64,000 bases of DNA from Sipunculus nudus. Taxonomy: Eukaryota; Annelida; Sipuncula; Golfingiida; Sipunculidae. Made by a program: the position numbers and the translations under genes. Where the stretch lies: NCBI GenBank assembly GCA_026874595.1, contig CM049319.1, forward strand, positions 58,972,917 to 59,036,916, read 5' to 3'. Under the pieces are notes generated by a model. It worked only from the letters and a program-made list of their open reading frames with translations. It searched no databases and was not told the origin of the DNA. Numbering within the stretch: position 1 is the stretch's first letter; each line of letters starts with the position of its first letter. This document shows positions 1 through 14,100 of the stretch, piece by piece.

Positions 1-634
1 TGTAAGCAAGAGAAAAACAATATTGGTAACTAGAGCTGAGCGTGAGGGGTGGCCTCACGCGGTGTGATTAGCGCCATGTCGCGAAAGCGTTAAACATAGT
101 TTATACCCTAATAGCATGTAGAATATGTTGACCTCAGAGCCAGCGCACATTAAAAACTATGACCTGGCGTTGCTCAAAACAGAACTCGCACCAACTTTGG
201 GTAGCTAGATTTACGGGACAACCAAGTACCTGTGATGGAAAGCACAAAGTTTTGAACGGCATCTTCTTAGTTGCGAGGTTACTTGTACCCCTGCAGATCA
301 TTTCTCACTAAGGCATGTAATACTAAGCGCTCCTCTCGAGGGTTGTCCGGTTCAGGCAGATCTAATTTTACCTACCGGGTTGGGTTGTGGTTGCTTTCAG
401 TCTCAAAGTGTACTGCATGGTTTGGTACCAGCAGAAATGTCCTTGTTTAGGTTAAGGAGCTCTTAAATAAATTAACGGACAGTGACTAGAGTCCTTTTTA
501 ACAAGGACTGATGGAAAATTATATACATTTCTTGTTTTATGTTTGAATGCACACATTCTGGAGTTCTGGAATCGTTTGATTAAGGCAGAAAAATATTGTA
601 ATATAGGTAAACATTAGGAAAAATTAACGTTAAC

Positions 635-672
<38 letters not shown>

Positions 673-1614
673 CAATAATAATAGTTTGAAACCAAGAAAA
701 GGTTCGTTATATATGTATATTAATATATCATAGCATATATCATTATTTATTATTGAGGATATCCCATAAACTAGAATAACGAAGAGGACACATTAGTAAT
801 TGTTGAGGTTTCTAGGAATCGAACAATTTATAAACTTAGTTACCAGTCATATATTTTAAGAAAATAATTTACCATTTTTCGAAACGTGTAGGTAGACAGT
901 TGTTTCATATTCATGTCATCAGGTCGAATTTTTTTTATAAATTTCCCTCTTGGTAACAACAATATATAATTCAGGAGGAAACAGTAAAATTAAGAAGAAT
1001 AAAAAGAAGATAAGAATAAAAAGACAAAGTTGAGACTAAAGAAACAAGAAGAATAATTCAGGACTAAAACGGCAATATAGGAATAAGAATTTAAATAAAA
1101 CAAGAGTAAATAAGAATAATACTTAATAAACGTAAGAATAAAAATGAATTGTATTAAAAAAAATAAGATTGAAATAAGAATGAGATGTATAATGATCATC
1201 ACAATAAAAATTATAATAGGTATAAAATCATAATTAGAATAAGAATAAAACGATTCCTTTTATTAAGAAATTAAAACATGTGTATCTCTGTTTTTTTGTA
1301 TTAAAAATACATAGATCAACAGACACATATATGAAACTATAATTTATGCAAGCCCTGGAAATATATAAAATATCCAAATAATGTATGCTGATGAAACCGT
1401 ACAGACTAAAGCCCAAATCTGAATTGAATTAATATTTATAAATATATTAAAATACCAAAACTAAAAATAAAAGGATTATGAAAAATTATGAGAACAGAAT
1501 TATGATAATTAACCGATAAAGAGACTGGATCAATAAACAGAATAACCAGTTTCCTCTATGTTTTTCAGACCTGTGCACCTGAAAATAACATTAACTCCTT
1601 TTCTTCTGTCACAG
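1..1614. other. Upstream non-coding segment (RFX6 intron or 5' region)
   Basis: No exon is recognised. Bases 1-480 are moderately G+C-rich and unlike the following AT-rich stretch. An (AAT)n run lies near 639-668 and a purine-rich AAGAATAA-type low-complexity tract spans about 985-1260. Confidence 0.5.
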
Positions 1615-1880
1615 ATTTAGTACATGCCCTAATCCAGCTCTGAGTAGCACGAATTTTACCCGAGGCGGTAGCGAGATCTTAATATCCCGTTTCTAGGAGC
1701 TTTTGTGGAAACGAATACACGATAGCCTGTTGCTTGGGTACGGCTAGGCCGTCTACTTGTCAAAGTCGCTACGTATGGCTGACGCTTCATCTCAGTCCTC
1801 CGATCACGACTTGTCCCGGTATTCCTTCGGGTCTCTATGGCAACGAACTGATTTCGTTCGCATGATATATTGAAGATCTA
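1615..1880. promoter_or_regulatory. G+C-richer block with X-box half site, candidate element
   Basis: This is a compositionally distinct, non-repetitive stretch inside AT-rich DNA. It holds GTCTCTATGGCAAC at 1836-1849, whose right half GGCAAC fits the RFX X-box half site while the left half is degenerate. It has no open coding frame of note. Confidence 0.35.
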
Positions 1881-3539
1881 TTATCGACTACCTCAGGACC
1901 GAATAAAGATTGTCCATTGCTTGTGACTTACTTTTCAAAGGTCTCCTTAAATGTCATAAAATTCAACTAATATTAATATAGAATCTTTAGTTTGCAATGT
2001 TATATAAACATGTATATACCGCCATATAATACTTTCATGGTCCTACTTTCATATATGTTTTTAATTCAATTATAAGATAAACAACAAAACTTCAATTAAA
2101 ACTACAAATACTTTTTTTCAATATTTAACACGAGAACATTCATTTTTACCTACTGAAATAACTGTTTCATGCAAAGGTAATTTTCCTATGATTATAGAAT
2201 GGTTTTCTTTTTTCAATAATTTAAAAATAATAAGAATTTGACAAAATTAACGTTGTCCACAGCAGTTGCTAAACATTAGTTTCTAAACAAAATATTCGTG
2301 GTATTATAACATAAAGAAAATGAAATCATTTTAAATAATAATTGTGTATCAAACAAGGTAATTCTTCCCAAGACTTTCCTGCCTGAATTATTGGATCTGA
2401 TTTGATAAGTAATTAGAATTAATGACCTGTTTCTAGTCTGTTCAGGAGTTCTAACTGATGAAGAAACCAAAATACAAAAGTTACCTTTTGGTGAACAGAC
2501 CGTGTTCTGGTTATGTCAAGTCAAAGCCCTCAGAACCAAAGAAAAAAAAAAAAAGAACTACCTCAATAGATATACAGGAATTTTCTAATTAAGCGTCATT
2601 AGGATAATAATTTCATAAGCAATTTTGATGTAAGATTAAATGTTTTTTTATATGTATATGGTTTCATTCATTTCATTCATTACACTGCGAAAAATATAAG
2701 CCAGGGACAAGTAGTTACAATATGCAAATGTTTCATAATGGGGATTCATATACATATTTTAAGAACCAATTTGTATGAAGTTTTCCCTACATAAAATAGA
2801 AATATGTTGTGGAGCCGATGTATAACAGTGCATTATTTATGATAGGAGGAAGTGGTTGCCGATGTTTTAATACAAAATACGTGATAAAAAGTGATGTTGA
2901 TGTTGGTTTACACTAAATACACTAATAACAGCATCGTTAATCTCTATCCACGTAGGCGGCATTTGTTTTATCATCTGATATTCATTCATTACTAGTAGAT
3001 TGTCAATGACGCGGACACTAACAATGAGTATGGTAATTAAAGAAGTGATAACCTGTAGTAAATTACCCTGGAACTATGACTGAATTATTGCTAGTGTTTG
3101 ATTTATGGTACATTTATGATTTCCGGTATCAAAAAGAAATATAACCAATTTCTTCACAACATCCCCTCTCGGGTTGGTGGAGCTGGTTTTTCTGGCGGCG
3201 TATCTTATGCCGTCCTTTAGCTCATGCCGATAAAACATGCACATTCGGGTATCATTACCGTTAGATCTGATTTCAAGATCAGTGTCCACAAATGAATTAA
3301 GACTTGGAATGCTATTTGCCTGAAGCTTTCATATAAACGGCTCGCCACCGTCTCATGCCCTGTCTTTCTTGTCTTTTCAGGTTCTCAGGAAGCAAGTTGA
3401 AGAGTGAGGTAGGTTGTTCAAACTCCTCTATCAGCCAACAACACATGGACCAACTCCCGGGGACTGCTTGTATTATTGAAGCATTAATTAAGTCCTTTGT
3501 CAAATGTCACCGATAACCGCTTGTCCAAAAGCCCAATAT
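1881..3539. other. AT-rich non-coding segment
   Basis: No exon, RNA gene or mobile element is recognised. It is mostly AT-rich unique-looking sequence, and short open frames lack family features. Confidence 0.4.
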
Positions 3540-3910
3540 TTGAGGCACTCAACCCTATTACTTTTCACGCGTTGTCGGGCGTTGCAGACCGGACATAGCT
3601 CGATCGAGATTGTTTCCCCAACTCTCTGCTTCTGAGAGCATCGGCAGGCAGATTAAATTTGTGTCACTGTTGCTTAATTCACTACCTTAAATGAAGGCGC
3701 AATACAAATGAAATACGTTCGCTAGCCCTTCTTCTAACTGCTATTTATCATCAAACCACTTGAATACCTCATGTCGCCTTACCGCGCGTTACGCAATTGG
3801 CGCACAAGCTACAATTTTGCCGTCGCTTGTTCATCTGCCCCGACAGCACTGCAAATATGGCGGCTCTTACCAGCTCTAGACCTCGGGCTGAGGAAAAAAT
3901 GAGTTCTTGG
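3540..3910. promoter_or_regulatory. G+C-richer block upstream of first RFX6 exon
   Basis: This non-coding stretch differs in composition from its flanks. It contains CAGATTAAATTTG and CTTAATTCACTACCTTAAATG homeodomain-type words and AAATATGGCGGC, a YY1-like core. It could be regulatory DNA; it could also be an unrecognised 5' exon, although no RFX-like frame was seen. Confidence 0.3.
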
Positions 3911-4248
3911 ATTGCCTTGAGTAACCGCTCGTTCAAATCTTGTTATTTAAAGTTTCTGTATTTGGCTTTTCAGTCACGGACTCAGATACGACTTTATTAT
4001 TGTTATTATTAACAGAAAGAAACCTTTGATGAAAAGGTATTATTCAAATGCTTATCTCCAAGTGTGCCAAATTATCTTTTTGAGTGATACTAATTGAGTC
4101 AACAATATCAACTACACAAAGAAATATCGCACTGCCCTGGATAAGATCTTCCAGATAAAGACCAGAATTACTCTATTGAAGCCAACATGTTAAAAAATAT
4201 TAATTTCACATATTTCTTTTTTATTTCCATTTCGACCTGTCCTTCTGT

Positions 4249-4282
<34 letters not shown>

Positions 4283-4816
4283 TATTATTGTCATATGTAT
4301 GTATAACATTTCAACGTGACTGAGATCAGCGATATAGATTTTATTTCAAATGTAATTAATGTGAAGTCTTCTACATTTCTGTTTTATATATAACTTGCTT
4401 CATGGCTGAAAAAGTTAAGGACATCTTTTTGTTTATCATTAAATGTGCTCGTATGGGCGAATCGCTATAATCTGTTGCAGTTCAGATAAAAGTAACATAC
4501 ACACGGTACATGGCCATATGTATATAACCTGTGTTCTATGTCAATCAAATATATAAATTATTCCAATATAATTCAGTAGTTATTACCGTAGAGCTTAATA
4601 ATATGATAGATGTTACCTAATTGTTAGTTTCAGACACGATATATTGCAAAAAACTATAAATCTTTAAAGTAAACTTGTGATTATAGTTATTAAACGATTA
4701 ACGTTATTTATAATATTCACACCTATAAAAGCCTTGTCAACGCCTTCGTAATGTCACAATATTGTGCCTCTCATATAATTTGATTTATAATATCAATTTT
4801 ATAATTTTTGTTTCAG
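3911..4816. other. AT-rich intron segment with CA/TA microsatellite
   Basis: This segment leads to the exon at 4817. A (CA)n run followed by TA repeats lies at about 4250-4282. Nothing else is recognised. Confidence 0.5.
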
Positions 4817-4924
4817 GGTGGTTTCACAAGGAAGTATGCTCTGAGCTCTAAAACCGGAACATTGTTACCAGAGTTTCCAAACGCTCACTATCTGATCCTG
4901 CCGACCAACGTCGCCAGAGATAAG
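4817..4924 (+). CDS. RFX6: RFX6 exon a (first exon in window)
   Basis: This exon has 36 codons in phase 0-0, from [20 protein letters not shown] to NVARDK. The acceptor is tttcag|GGTGG and the donor is AAG|gtaatg. It lies just after the RFX winged-helix domain in the family. The open frame continues past the donor but loses all similarity there. Confidence 0.95.
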
Positions 4925-7900
4925 GTAATGTTGTATAGAATATTGGTCTCCTTTTTTATAACTAGCATTATACTCATAATTACGATATGCGACCAGCGAC
5001 ATCCGTGTTTCTGTATGTGTGCAAAATGGCAGCCGCCTGAGCGGTTTCGAGAAACTGGGAGATTAAAACTTGCTGGATTCGATAAGGTTGTAACACGAAA
5101 GTACTCTGATGACAGTACCCAAGCGAAAACCTTTTTGCTGAGAGTTGGTTGCAAGTGGGTGAGAATCGGCATTTGTTTTTTTTTTTTGCGAAATAACGCT
5201 TTTTAACCACGCCAAAAAGCGCAAATCATAGTTTGCTCCTGAATGTGTTAAGGAGGTGTCATACTTTTATTGCTTTATAAAGGAAAAAATCTATTGTCTG
5301 TTATTGATACTGTCTGTTGAACGAAATTTGATTAAGATACAAGGCGACAACCATAACTGGCTTAAAAGCTCTCTGAATTTCAGTGGCAAATGCACTTTAC
5401 GCAACATCACTGTATTTAAGCAATTCGGATGTATTATCCCATTTGCAGTGACACCTCTACGCTTCGATGTCCGGCTATTATTTAAGGATTTGGGCGTGGT
5501 TAGAAAAGCGTTATTCCGCTCGGCATCCCCTTTCCCCCAGACATTCTCTGGGTATAGTTTATTTTCTTGGCGCTGTCCTCAGAGTAAATTCGTGTCGCAT
5601 GCCCTGATCGAAACCTAACAGGAGTGCCGGAACTGCTCGTGGAGACTGCCGTTTTCGTAAGCACTAAAACCCGGATGTTACCGTTCAAATGTCGATATTA
5701 TTGATATACCGCTAGCTATTTGCACAGAGAAACCTATCTTATAAGACCACAGGGGAGACGGGCCAAAAATTGGTCTTAATTCACAGGTGGTCTTACTAGA
5801 CAGGTCAGTAATAATGTGGCGGCTTTCAATTCACTCAAGGATCGTCTTAATAGGCAGGTGGTCTTATCAGACGAATCGTCTTTCAGACAAGTTTCAATGT
5901 AATTCTATTTTGACGATCTAAAGGCTATTGGTTTATTAATCAGATTCTGGAAAGTTAACCTTTTCTGATTATATATTGGTTCATATGTATGTGAAATATT
6001 CACGTTTCTGTGTAGTATGGGTCTCCACTTTGAGTGAAATATATTTAATATGTTAATATGAGATATTCCTAGTTGAAATTCTTTGGCAGTACTTACGGTC
6101 ACCGTTAATTTGCCAGCTCCCTTAATAATTTTGATGTCGTGAACTTATGTCAGGGTGTCCAAATCCAATAAATATTGACTAGGGAAAGGAAAAATTTTCC
6201 CTAAATTAGCGTCAAAACGTTTACCTGGACTCCTAAAAAAGTCATATATAGCCTAGAACAGCACGGGGTGGGATGGGGGGGGGGGGGGATGGGTACAAAA
6301 TATTTGATAAAAATCAGTTTTAAGAGCGCCCGGAACGCTCATTACGTCAAATACGGAAAACGGACTCAGTAAGGTCAGGTAGTACACTGATGCTATTCAC
6401 TATCTATAGAATTTGTAGAAATTTTGTAGATATAACATAAAAGGTATATTTTTCCCCAAATAAGTTTAAAGGGAGATTGTATAAACACTCTTGGAGGAAG
6501 TGTAGATCGTGAAAGCCCCAGTCGTTCCTCTCGGCAGACTGGCAGGGCCGCCATCATACACAGCAGTCAAGATCAGCCCAATGAAAGATCACATCCAATT
6601 TATGTGACTGGCTGCGTTTGAAGTCCTCAAGCAGCGGAGTCTTTATTGCTTTTCTCTTGAAATATCAGAGTTTGATAAGAAACATATGGGGGACGCACTA
6701 ATTACCCATTGGAGAGGGCTGGAAATTAATTGTTTGCTTGCCAGGAGAGAAGACGGGCTGGAGAGAGGTGAAGTGCCGTCCGGGCTGAAAGTGGTTATCT
6801 GTAATTTATGTATCTAAAACAAATTGGCCCGGCATTTCCTCACTCGGCCACATGTTACTGTTTGTAAATTCCCAACATGGAGTTGTGACGGACCAATTAA
6901 TTTTCAGTCATGAGGGGGCTTGAACGGCGAGGGAAACAAGAGCGCACAGATTGAGCCCTACGCAAAGACTTGACTCCGCTGTATATCTGCCAGCACTGTG
7001 GATTATGGCCGCACAGGGTCTCTTTTCTCTTATCTGATGGCTAGAGTGCGTCCTGCCTTATTTGACACCACCTGAATAACTCGGCGACTCAAGCCTAATT
7101 CGTCCCATGCCCGTCCAAGATTTTACACATCACAAGCGAACGCTTACCTGATGGTAGCAAAAATATAATTCACAAGTTAATTTAATAAAAAAAGGTAAAG
7201 GTGGGGGTTTATATAGTCTGAAATCGCTGACGATGTTAGTCACATCCGGCTTTACACTTTGCCTTCCTGGTCTTTCGGGCCTGTTCATTTTTGTAGCATT
7301 TCTCGGCTCCCTGGAGAGCATACAACCCAAGCTGCCAGATCAGGCGCTCAAAGTTTATACATTCTACATTTGCCTTCTACGCATTCACTCCTAAGTCGAG
7401 AGAGCGCACCCTAGTGGTAAAGACTTTTCCTTGGGGTCTTAGGGCAGATGGCGTTCAGAACGGGACGCGAACCCACGACCCTGCGGTGACAAGTCCAGCG
7501 CCCTATCCATTACGCTACCACGCTCCACAACTAGGTTGCTGTAAAATCAGCTTTCTGTTATGAACTCACACTGCCATTCATAGTATACAGTAAATTTACA
7601 TCGGAAAATATTGATAACGACACGATGACAAGGCTTAATATGAATTCCGCACATTCGAGGGGTCAGCTCTCTTCACTTGCGATCCGGGATCGATCTCTGG
7701 CGTTGATATGAGCGTGGGTTGTAGTGGCCCGTCCAAAGTCGGTGTTTTACTCTGGGTTTCTAATACCTCCAGACCTTACCGAATGCTATTGCCTGAATAA
7801 TAATAACTATTTATACAATTCATGAGAAATAAACAAAGTTTAATAAAATCAATCTAATCGTCCGACAACCATGGATGCAGGTGGCTTGACGGTTAATACA

Positions 7901-8556
7901 AACTTTATTTATTTTACACCGATTGTACAACTAGTTATTATAACTAATACGAGGCACTGTCAATAGTCTGGATGTTGACCATCGGTAGTCGGTAAGGGTG
8001 GAGGAAACCGGAGAACCCGAAGAAAACCACTGGCTTTGGAAAGGCCATTACAACCCACTGTCATAGCCACGCCGGGAATCGGGTCGCCAACGTAGAAGGC
8101 CGAGCGTTATTACCACTCAGCTGTCCAGGCCCCTCCTTTTTCATTATGAAATCTAATGTACATGTCCTACCCTTTACTGGGGTCAATATCTTAGGTAGTA
8201 GTATACAGCAGATTTCAAGTTTAAATAAAAGTACATAAAATAATCGATTTATAATTCATTGTCGGTCATTTATTTTTCAATCATCGATTATGATTTTTCG
8301 GACAATTGTTGGCTGCTAAAGGTTCCGTTTTGATGCTGTTCGTTACTTTTTGTCTCTGACAGGATAAGATTTTTTTGCATGTGCATACAAAATCGTTTTA
8401 AATCGATTATGCAAAAATGCAATCGATTTAATCGATTTTGAAGGAAAACAACCAATCATCGATTGAATCGATTAATAATCGGCCACTTTTTTTTTGTTCT
8501 GGACTAATGTAAAGCATAATAAAAACCTCCCGTTTGCGAGATTTCACTATATATAT

Positions 8557-8617
<61 letters not shown>

Positions 8618-11082
8618 TAAAGTTTCAGTCGTGCTGCTCAGATATTGTAGATTTATCGAATGTACTTACACAAATCCCATATATACCTGTTAGGACTCGT
8701 GGTACCGAAACAGCAACAAAAGGTCACTGATAAAACTCCTTATTTACGGTCCCCTAACCTAATAAGTGCACGATTTATATTCTTGTCTGCCGCCTAGGCT
8801 GTCACGTGACCCTGTTGACGAGCTTTAGGATCTAACCTCGCGTAAGGAATGGCGGGTCAGGTCTGAGGTTGAAGGGTCAAAGTAATACTTACTTGTGGAA
8901 GGGGAGTTGCCAACCAGTGTCTAACTTCAGCGGTATGACTATTCGAATCTGACAGTAAACTCGAGCCCGTTTGTTAATATTTATCACTCTCTAGTAGGAA
9001 AGAGACATTTATAGACGCTTCTGAGAGATGTAATTGTACCTCTTACAAAGGCAATACTGTCTGAATTGTGTCATGTTTTTATTTATACCGTGATAGCAAT
9101 TCTACAGATGCTAGTAAGAGGTAGCTGTTGTTTGCTCATGAGAAAAGACCACATACACACCAATAGTTCAGGTGTTTTGTAGCAATTAGAATGCACAAAA
9201 AAAATAAAGAATAAAACATAAGTAAAATTAATGCTTCTTTCAACTGAGGGAAAAACAATTAACCAAATCATACATGCAATGCATATATTACAGACTGTTT
9301 CACGGGATGCGACCCGATCCTCAGGTGAATGACGTTGTTAGAATAAAGCTAACGGCGTGGTTTCTCGGGGGCACAATAGGATTAGTTGGTGTACACGTGC
9401 GATGCTGGAACATAACAGGGAAAAGAGTTTTTTTTATTATTATTTATTACAAAGATAGTTTACCTGGATGTCCATTCAGCACAGTATGCTGATTTTTAAT
9501 AGGGATAATGTTATATATATATATATATATATATACAAATCATCTTAAGTAGATATCCTTCTTATTTCGAGAAATATGTCACTTTCAAATGAATGTTGTT
9601 TTAGAGAACTTAGGATCGACCATGTTCTTAAACATGCCTTTTGTTACGAAGAGAAATTGCTCAGGGGGAAAAAACACTAGAGCCATCCGGGATTCGAACC
9701 CATGTGGGTGGCGCACAAGTCCAGCGTACCAACCGCTTCGCCAGCAAAGCAAGCTTCACTAGAGTGACAGTTCGGTCCCCTTATATGACACCCCGTAACA
9801 CTTTTCAATAAGAAAAGGAGAGGATAACATAGTGTTGTCTATGATTTAAATATCGGGAAGATTTAAAAAAGGACATACTCTTACGGAATAAAGTGTTCCC
9901 CAACGTAATTTTCTCCCTAATCTCAGTCTCGATGTCTCAGTGGAACAAATCTTTTAACAATTATTTGTGTGACTAATTCCAAAATAGGTCATGAACCGGT
10001 TGGAAATCGGGACATCGAATGCAGCAGCATGTGTCAATCAACCATTGTTCCCATGATAAAACTCCTCATCCCACTTATGAAGAAAAAAAGTCTCGAGTCT
10101 TTGCCCCTGGTTGAGGGGGCGTTTATCAGTGTCCCCGCTGTCATAGCAAGTGTAGATTTGAAGGGTGTGTACGTGGTGCGCCGGACCCTGTACCTTAACG
10201 GGTTATGGATTATCGCTATCCATCATAAATCACGGATGTGTGATATGATGGTGATACAACAAACACAGATTAAACCGAAGATTACATGAGAACCTCAATG
10301 ATAATATAATAAAACTTATACAATATAATATAAAGCATTGAATTATTTGGTAGGTAATTTAATGAGATACCATTTAAAGTTATTCTTAGACTTCACACTT
10401 AACATTAGGTGTTGTTAAACCCACTAGCTAAATATTTCTTATAGAGTCAAAACATCTGAGAGTAAACTATGTTCAAACTATGACGAAGATAGAATCCTAA
10501 AGTGAGAGGCCACCAGGGACAGCCTGTACAAAAAGAAACGACTAATATAATACGAACAACGAATTTTCCCCATACAATTAAAAAAATTACTTTAAGGGAC
10601 AGGATTATATATAAACCCAAGGTTAGAACGTAGCCTAGTGGTTAACGCGTTAAACCACTGAACAGAGGGTCCTCAGCTCAAATCCTGCCAGGCCTGAAAG
10701 ACAAAACGATGAAATCGTTATAGAACTTCAGAGATTCGGTTTGTCTTGATGACAGATTTTGACTTCTAGATTATTCCAAGCCAATTTAAAACAAAGCACC
10801 CTGAATAACCCCTGAAATCCAGAAAACTGACAAATTACCTCACACTCATCGTGTGGTTACCTTCAGTCCATTCAATACACAGTGCCACCATTCCACAAAC
10901 GGCTATGAACCTATTTTAATTTTTTTTTGTTATTTAAATTTGACTAATATGTCGAAAAAATCGAATGTTGGGAAAAATCGGGGTACATTTTTGGAGAGAC
11001 TCATAAGAGCTTGTAGTCGGCCAGGAGCCTCTTTATACATTTCTATTAATGGCACTTATTATAAGAAAAACAAATGAATTTG

Positions 11083-11165
<83 letters not shown>

Positions 11166-14100
11166 TTTGTTCAAAGGCGTTGCCTGTCCCTGTGCGTCCA
11201 GTCATATTTTATACACTCCTACGAACATTATGACGACAATACCTATACAACTTGTCTTCACAATTTTTTTTAAATTGCAGGTGGAGACGTTTCTGATGAT
11301 GTATAAGATTCATTGTCAAGGCATCCTGGATACAGCGATAAACGGAAACTTTGAAGAGGTAGGGAACAAGTCTATCTTCCCTCTCTAATGTGGAGGTAAC
11401 AAAGGAATAGTTCCTGAACCACTTAAGTACAAGCAGCCAAAGTAGCCGGGGGAAATCATTAAAGGCTTATACTTAACTCAGCCACGGGGAATCACAGCCT
11501 GTCCGAATTAATGAACATGGAATTAAAAAAATAAAATAAATAATACTCGTTTTAGATGTTTCGACAAATCACATTTTATCAGTGGTGTTGGACATGTAAT
11601 TATTGATAGAAAGAAAACAACTCAACGAGAATTGACTTTGTTTCCAGCTGTCTTAAAAAAAAGGTTTATGGACTGATTTATGAATTGTCTTAAAACATTT
11701 AGTGCTACCTTCTTAAAATACAATCATAAGGCAAAAAAATAAAATGTATGGTTCTCAGGCAACGCCCGCATCAATTTTAAACCCCCGCATCAAAAATTTT
11801 GATTTTGATTTTCCAAAGTAAGTTACCAGTTTTGAACTACAGCCGCTAGGACATTTCTTTCAAGAAAATAAAGTCATACACTTTCCTTTGTTATGTCGTA
11901 CTTTTACTTGTTTAGCAAAATAAATCTGTTATTATCATGATTTTCTCTTATCATTTAACATTTTTATCGAAACATAAAAAAAAATAAAAAATAAAAAAAC
12001 CGCCCGCCCGCATAGATTTATGAAAAAAAGTGCCTGAGAACCATACTTTTTTTTTTATTTTGGCCTAATAATAAATTTAATATTGGGTTAAATATGAATT
12101 ATTATAAGCCTTTAATATAGTTGTCAGTTACTATATATGGGGTTGATGAATATCCAGGAAGCAGTACTAAAAGAAGTACTCAAGTAACCGAGTTTGAGTA
12201 CTCTAACCGAGTATTCTAACCGACTGCTCAAATTTAAATCCGGAGTTGGGTTCTCATACTGATCTACATTTTTATGTATTTTTTCAAATTGATATTAAAT
12301 TAGCTATTGAATCTAGCTTTTCCAAGGCAATGCAAATCTCTCACACACCGTCCTACAACAGAAAGACTGCCTCTATGCCCTCAGCATATGGTTGTTACTG
12401 GAAAAAAGTTTTGATTCTTCTTTTTTTCCTCAAACGTTCCGTTGTGTACAGTGTCACAATGGCAACGAGCATTCGAATCCAAATCAGGTGATATCTACTT
12501 ACTACAATATTTGCAACCCGTTGTGGACTGTTTTACTTATCTTCATGACCCGTCCACCTTGCAATAATTATTAATGGTAATGAAAATCTAGTTTCATCAG
12601 TATGTTAGGGTACAACATACATCGTACAAAACATCTACATTAATAATCGATAATAAAGTCGTTTTAAATTAATATCATATTCAATAAAAATAATTCTAAA
12701 CCTGGTACAAGTGTATTGTTACAATGTATTGGTGAATTCTTTTTTCATTTTTTGTTCCATTCAAATTTTGTTTGAATAAATATATTAAAATTTCATTTTA
12801 TTTCTAACAACATGTAAGGTGATAGAGAAAAAAAAGTTTTGGTATTTATCATGTAGTTTTTTTTATCTCTCACCTAGTGGCAATTTAGCGCATTAAAAAC
12901 AGGTATTTTTAAAATTATATTGGAATATTACACGAAAGGGTATAGAGACTTCAAAACATAAGACATAAAATACTACCAGATTGAAGGTGATATTTACTTA
13001 AACAGCGTATAATAAATTTTAATTAGTTTTGGATTAATTATAAGTTTTTTTCCCTGCCAATTCGAGGGGTCCTGGTGTATGAGAGTGTAAGCCAAGTTTT
13101 ACTTTACAATTCAAAACTCACATGGTCGTTATAACATTAATGTGAATGGTTTGTAGAATGTCAAGTTCGTCATCGAGGGCGTGACGTTGGCGGGTTTTAG
13201 AAGCTGCGGACCAAAGTCTTATTGGCTCCGGGCCCTCAGGTCATCGAGACTATGCGAGTTGAGAGTCGAGATTAGCGTGTCAACAGCTTATCCAAACGAC
13301 AGCCCCGAGTGTTTCCAACTGATCTCTTGATCCACAAGAGCTTGCTGATTGTTGTGCAGTTATTAAAGGGGCAAAAATTACCGCCCGTGCATGTCACAAG
13401 ATGGTGTCAGTAGGATTAGCAAGTCCCCGGCTCGGATAATCCCGACCCTTTCAGGACCTCCATCTTAGCCGAGGTTCGGGCTGGATAGCTCTCCGGCGCC
13501 CCCGGCCCATAGAATTAAACACCCGAGCAATTGTGATGTATTTACGAAGGTACATCACTTGAGTTAGACGAAATGTTATGACAAATGGCGGCAATTCGAA
13601 GCGGGATATATTTGCCAACACTTCGGGTCGAGTTGTTGCCGGCAGTGAAACAGACCTAAGGCAAAGACGGGTTTGGCGGTTTGCTTGTCCGCCACTTCCC
13701 TTAGGGATCAGCGGTCATAAGCCTGGGTCCCGCCAGACACCCCGTTCGTGGCAATACATCACTCGCTTCCAACGACAATAGTTTAATTACCAATCACTAA
13801 TTAATTACGAGGGGCTTTCCAGTGTTGCCACTGGTGATACATCAACCTGCCAATATATATTTCTCCTCTGGTACTTCGATGCAAAAATCTTGTTTTCGTA
13901 CTTTGAAGAAAGCAGTTGCAACTGTGTAATCGACTTTCATGTGTTTCCATAAAAGTGTTATCTGAGTACTTTACCGAGGGAGTAAAACTATTAGTTTGGA
14001 ACTTTCATGATAAAAAATTGTTTTTCTGAAAGAATAGGAAATGACGTTATTAATACACTGAAATAGGAGGTGCGACAACGGAATTCCTTCCTTTTTTTTT

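Noticed and set aside
7441-7527. tRNA gene candidates (also near 9670, 10620, 15870, 16520, 57000)
   Set aside because: They carry A and B box-like words but the surrounding copies share long non-tRNA bodies, so they are SINEs; no complete cloverleaf with proper acceptor stem was found.
11049-11388. Long open frames with poly-(Tyr-Ile) over TA repeats (also at 15019, 19779, 51465, 56324, 57787)
   Set aside because: These are microsatellite translations; only the RFX6 frame after 11281 shows family similarity.
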